Shown in pieces: positions 6,628 to 6,803 of a stretch of 6,803 nucleotides of DNA. The stretch comes from an uncultured Chloroflexota bacterium (lineage in GTDB: Bacteria > Chloroflexota > Dehalococcoidia > SM23-28-2 > RBG-16-64-32). The stretch lies in the NCBI GenBank assembly GCA_913056415.1, contig CAJXNA010000113.1, forward strand, positions 1 to 6,803. Direction: 5' to 3'. How positions within the stretch are numbered: position 1 is the first letter of the stretch; each line of letters begins with the position of its first letter. Position numbers and translations under genes: made by a program. Below the pieces are notes generated by a model. It saw only the letters and a list, made by a program, of their open reading frames with translations. It searched no databases and was not told the origin of the DNA.

Positions 6628-6803
6628 GTGGCAGATAGCGGGCCTCAGCAAGGCGTAAGAGCCTTTCACAACGACGTTGCAAACGCAATGGAGATCGCTA
6701 ATGTGCGCCTTGTAGAGGAAAAACGGGGGGAGAGCCAGCCGAGCGAAATTAGCGATATTATCGATAATGACCGGTTATTTGGATGGTGGGAGGTTTTCCT
6801 TTG
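6628..6803 (+). CDS. unknown protein, N-terminal fragment (cut by window edge)
   Basis: A frame opens with GTG behind a strong ribosome site and stays open for 58 codons to the right edge. It begins MADSGPQQGVRAFHNDVANA and ends DNDRLFGWWEVFL. I do not recognise a family. The visible part is acidic, without a signal peptide or membrane segment; residues 12-33 could form a helix, and an aromatic cluster (LFGWWEVF) follows near the cut. From about 6718 the coding sequence is notably AT-richer (ATT, GAT, AAT, TTA codons) than the other genes here, which may mean a less expressed or acquired gene. It lies 99 bp after the oxidoreductase in the same direction; co-transcription is possible. It is also conceivable that the frame is shorter, as its stop lies beyond the window. 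Confidence 0.65.
   Translation, partial: MADSGPQQGVRAFHNDVANAMEIANVRLVEEKRGESQPSEISDIIDNDRLFGWWEVFL

Overview
This is a GC-rich bacterial window with two functional blocks and a further gene at each edge. The left block (1-3436, + strand) handles ammonium assimilation. A possible tail of an upstream gene is followed by a P-II signal protein, a class I-beta type glutamine synthetase (GS) and a second GS of the class I-alpha type. The right block (3522-5585, - strand) is a tight three-gene run with overlapping ends: a PlsY-like glycerol-3-phosphate acyltransferase, a hotdog thioesterase and a DegV/fatty-acid-binding protein. Divergent from it lies a sulfite-oxidase-fold molybdopterin oxidoreductase (5812-6528, +). 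The right edge cuts a gene of unknown function (6628-6803, +).

The host is probably a Chloroflexota member (Dehalococcoidia-like) or a relative. Reasons are the high GC, the strong AAGGAG ribosome sites with some TTG/GTG starts, the GS I-beta plus I-alpha pair, the P-II type, and the co-occurrence of PlsY with DegV. This is inference from gene content; no marker gene settles it.

The nitrogen genes form a signalling and synthesis set. P-II senses 2-oxoglutarate and ATP/ADP. The first GS keeps the tyrosine that adenylyltransferase modifies (Tyr409). The second has Phe at that position (Phe377) but carries the Arg (Arg68) linked to glutamine feedback in I-alpha enzymes. Both GS genes have a perfect TATAAT box without a recognisable -35. 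In both, a GTAAC pentamer begins exactly 37 bp upstream of TATAAT and is partnered by a related pentamer 11 bp away. This looks like a shared activator site and is the most interesting signal in the window. The -10 box of the second GS also lies inside a perfect 15-bp palindrome.

The lipid block links naturally: DegV/FakB-type proteins present fatty acids for phosphorylation, PlsY uses acyl-phosphate, and a hotdog thioesterase can release acyl chains. No fatty acid kinase (FakA) is visible here. The convergent gap between the second GS and degV (3437-3521) holds an imperfect 32-bp copy of the 3' end of the GS gene, a scar of duplication or recombination. I saw no tRNA, rRNA, CRISPR array, transposase or phage gene.
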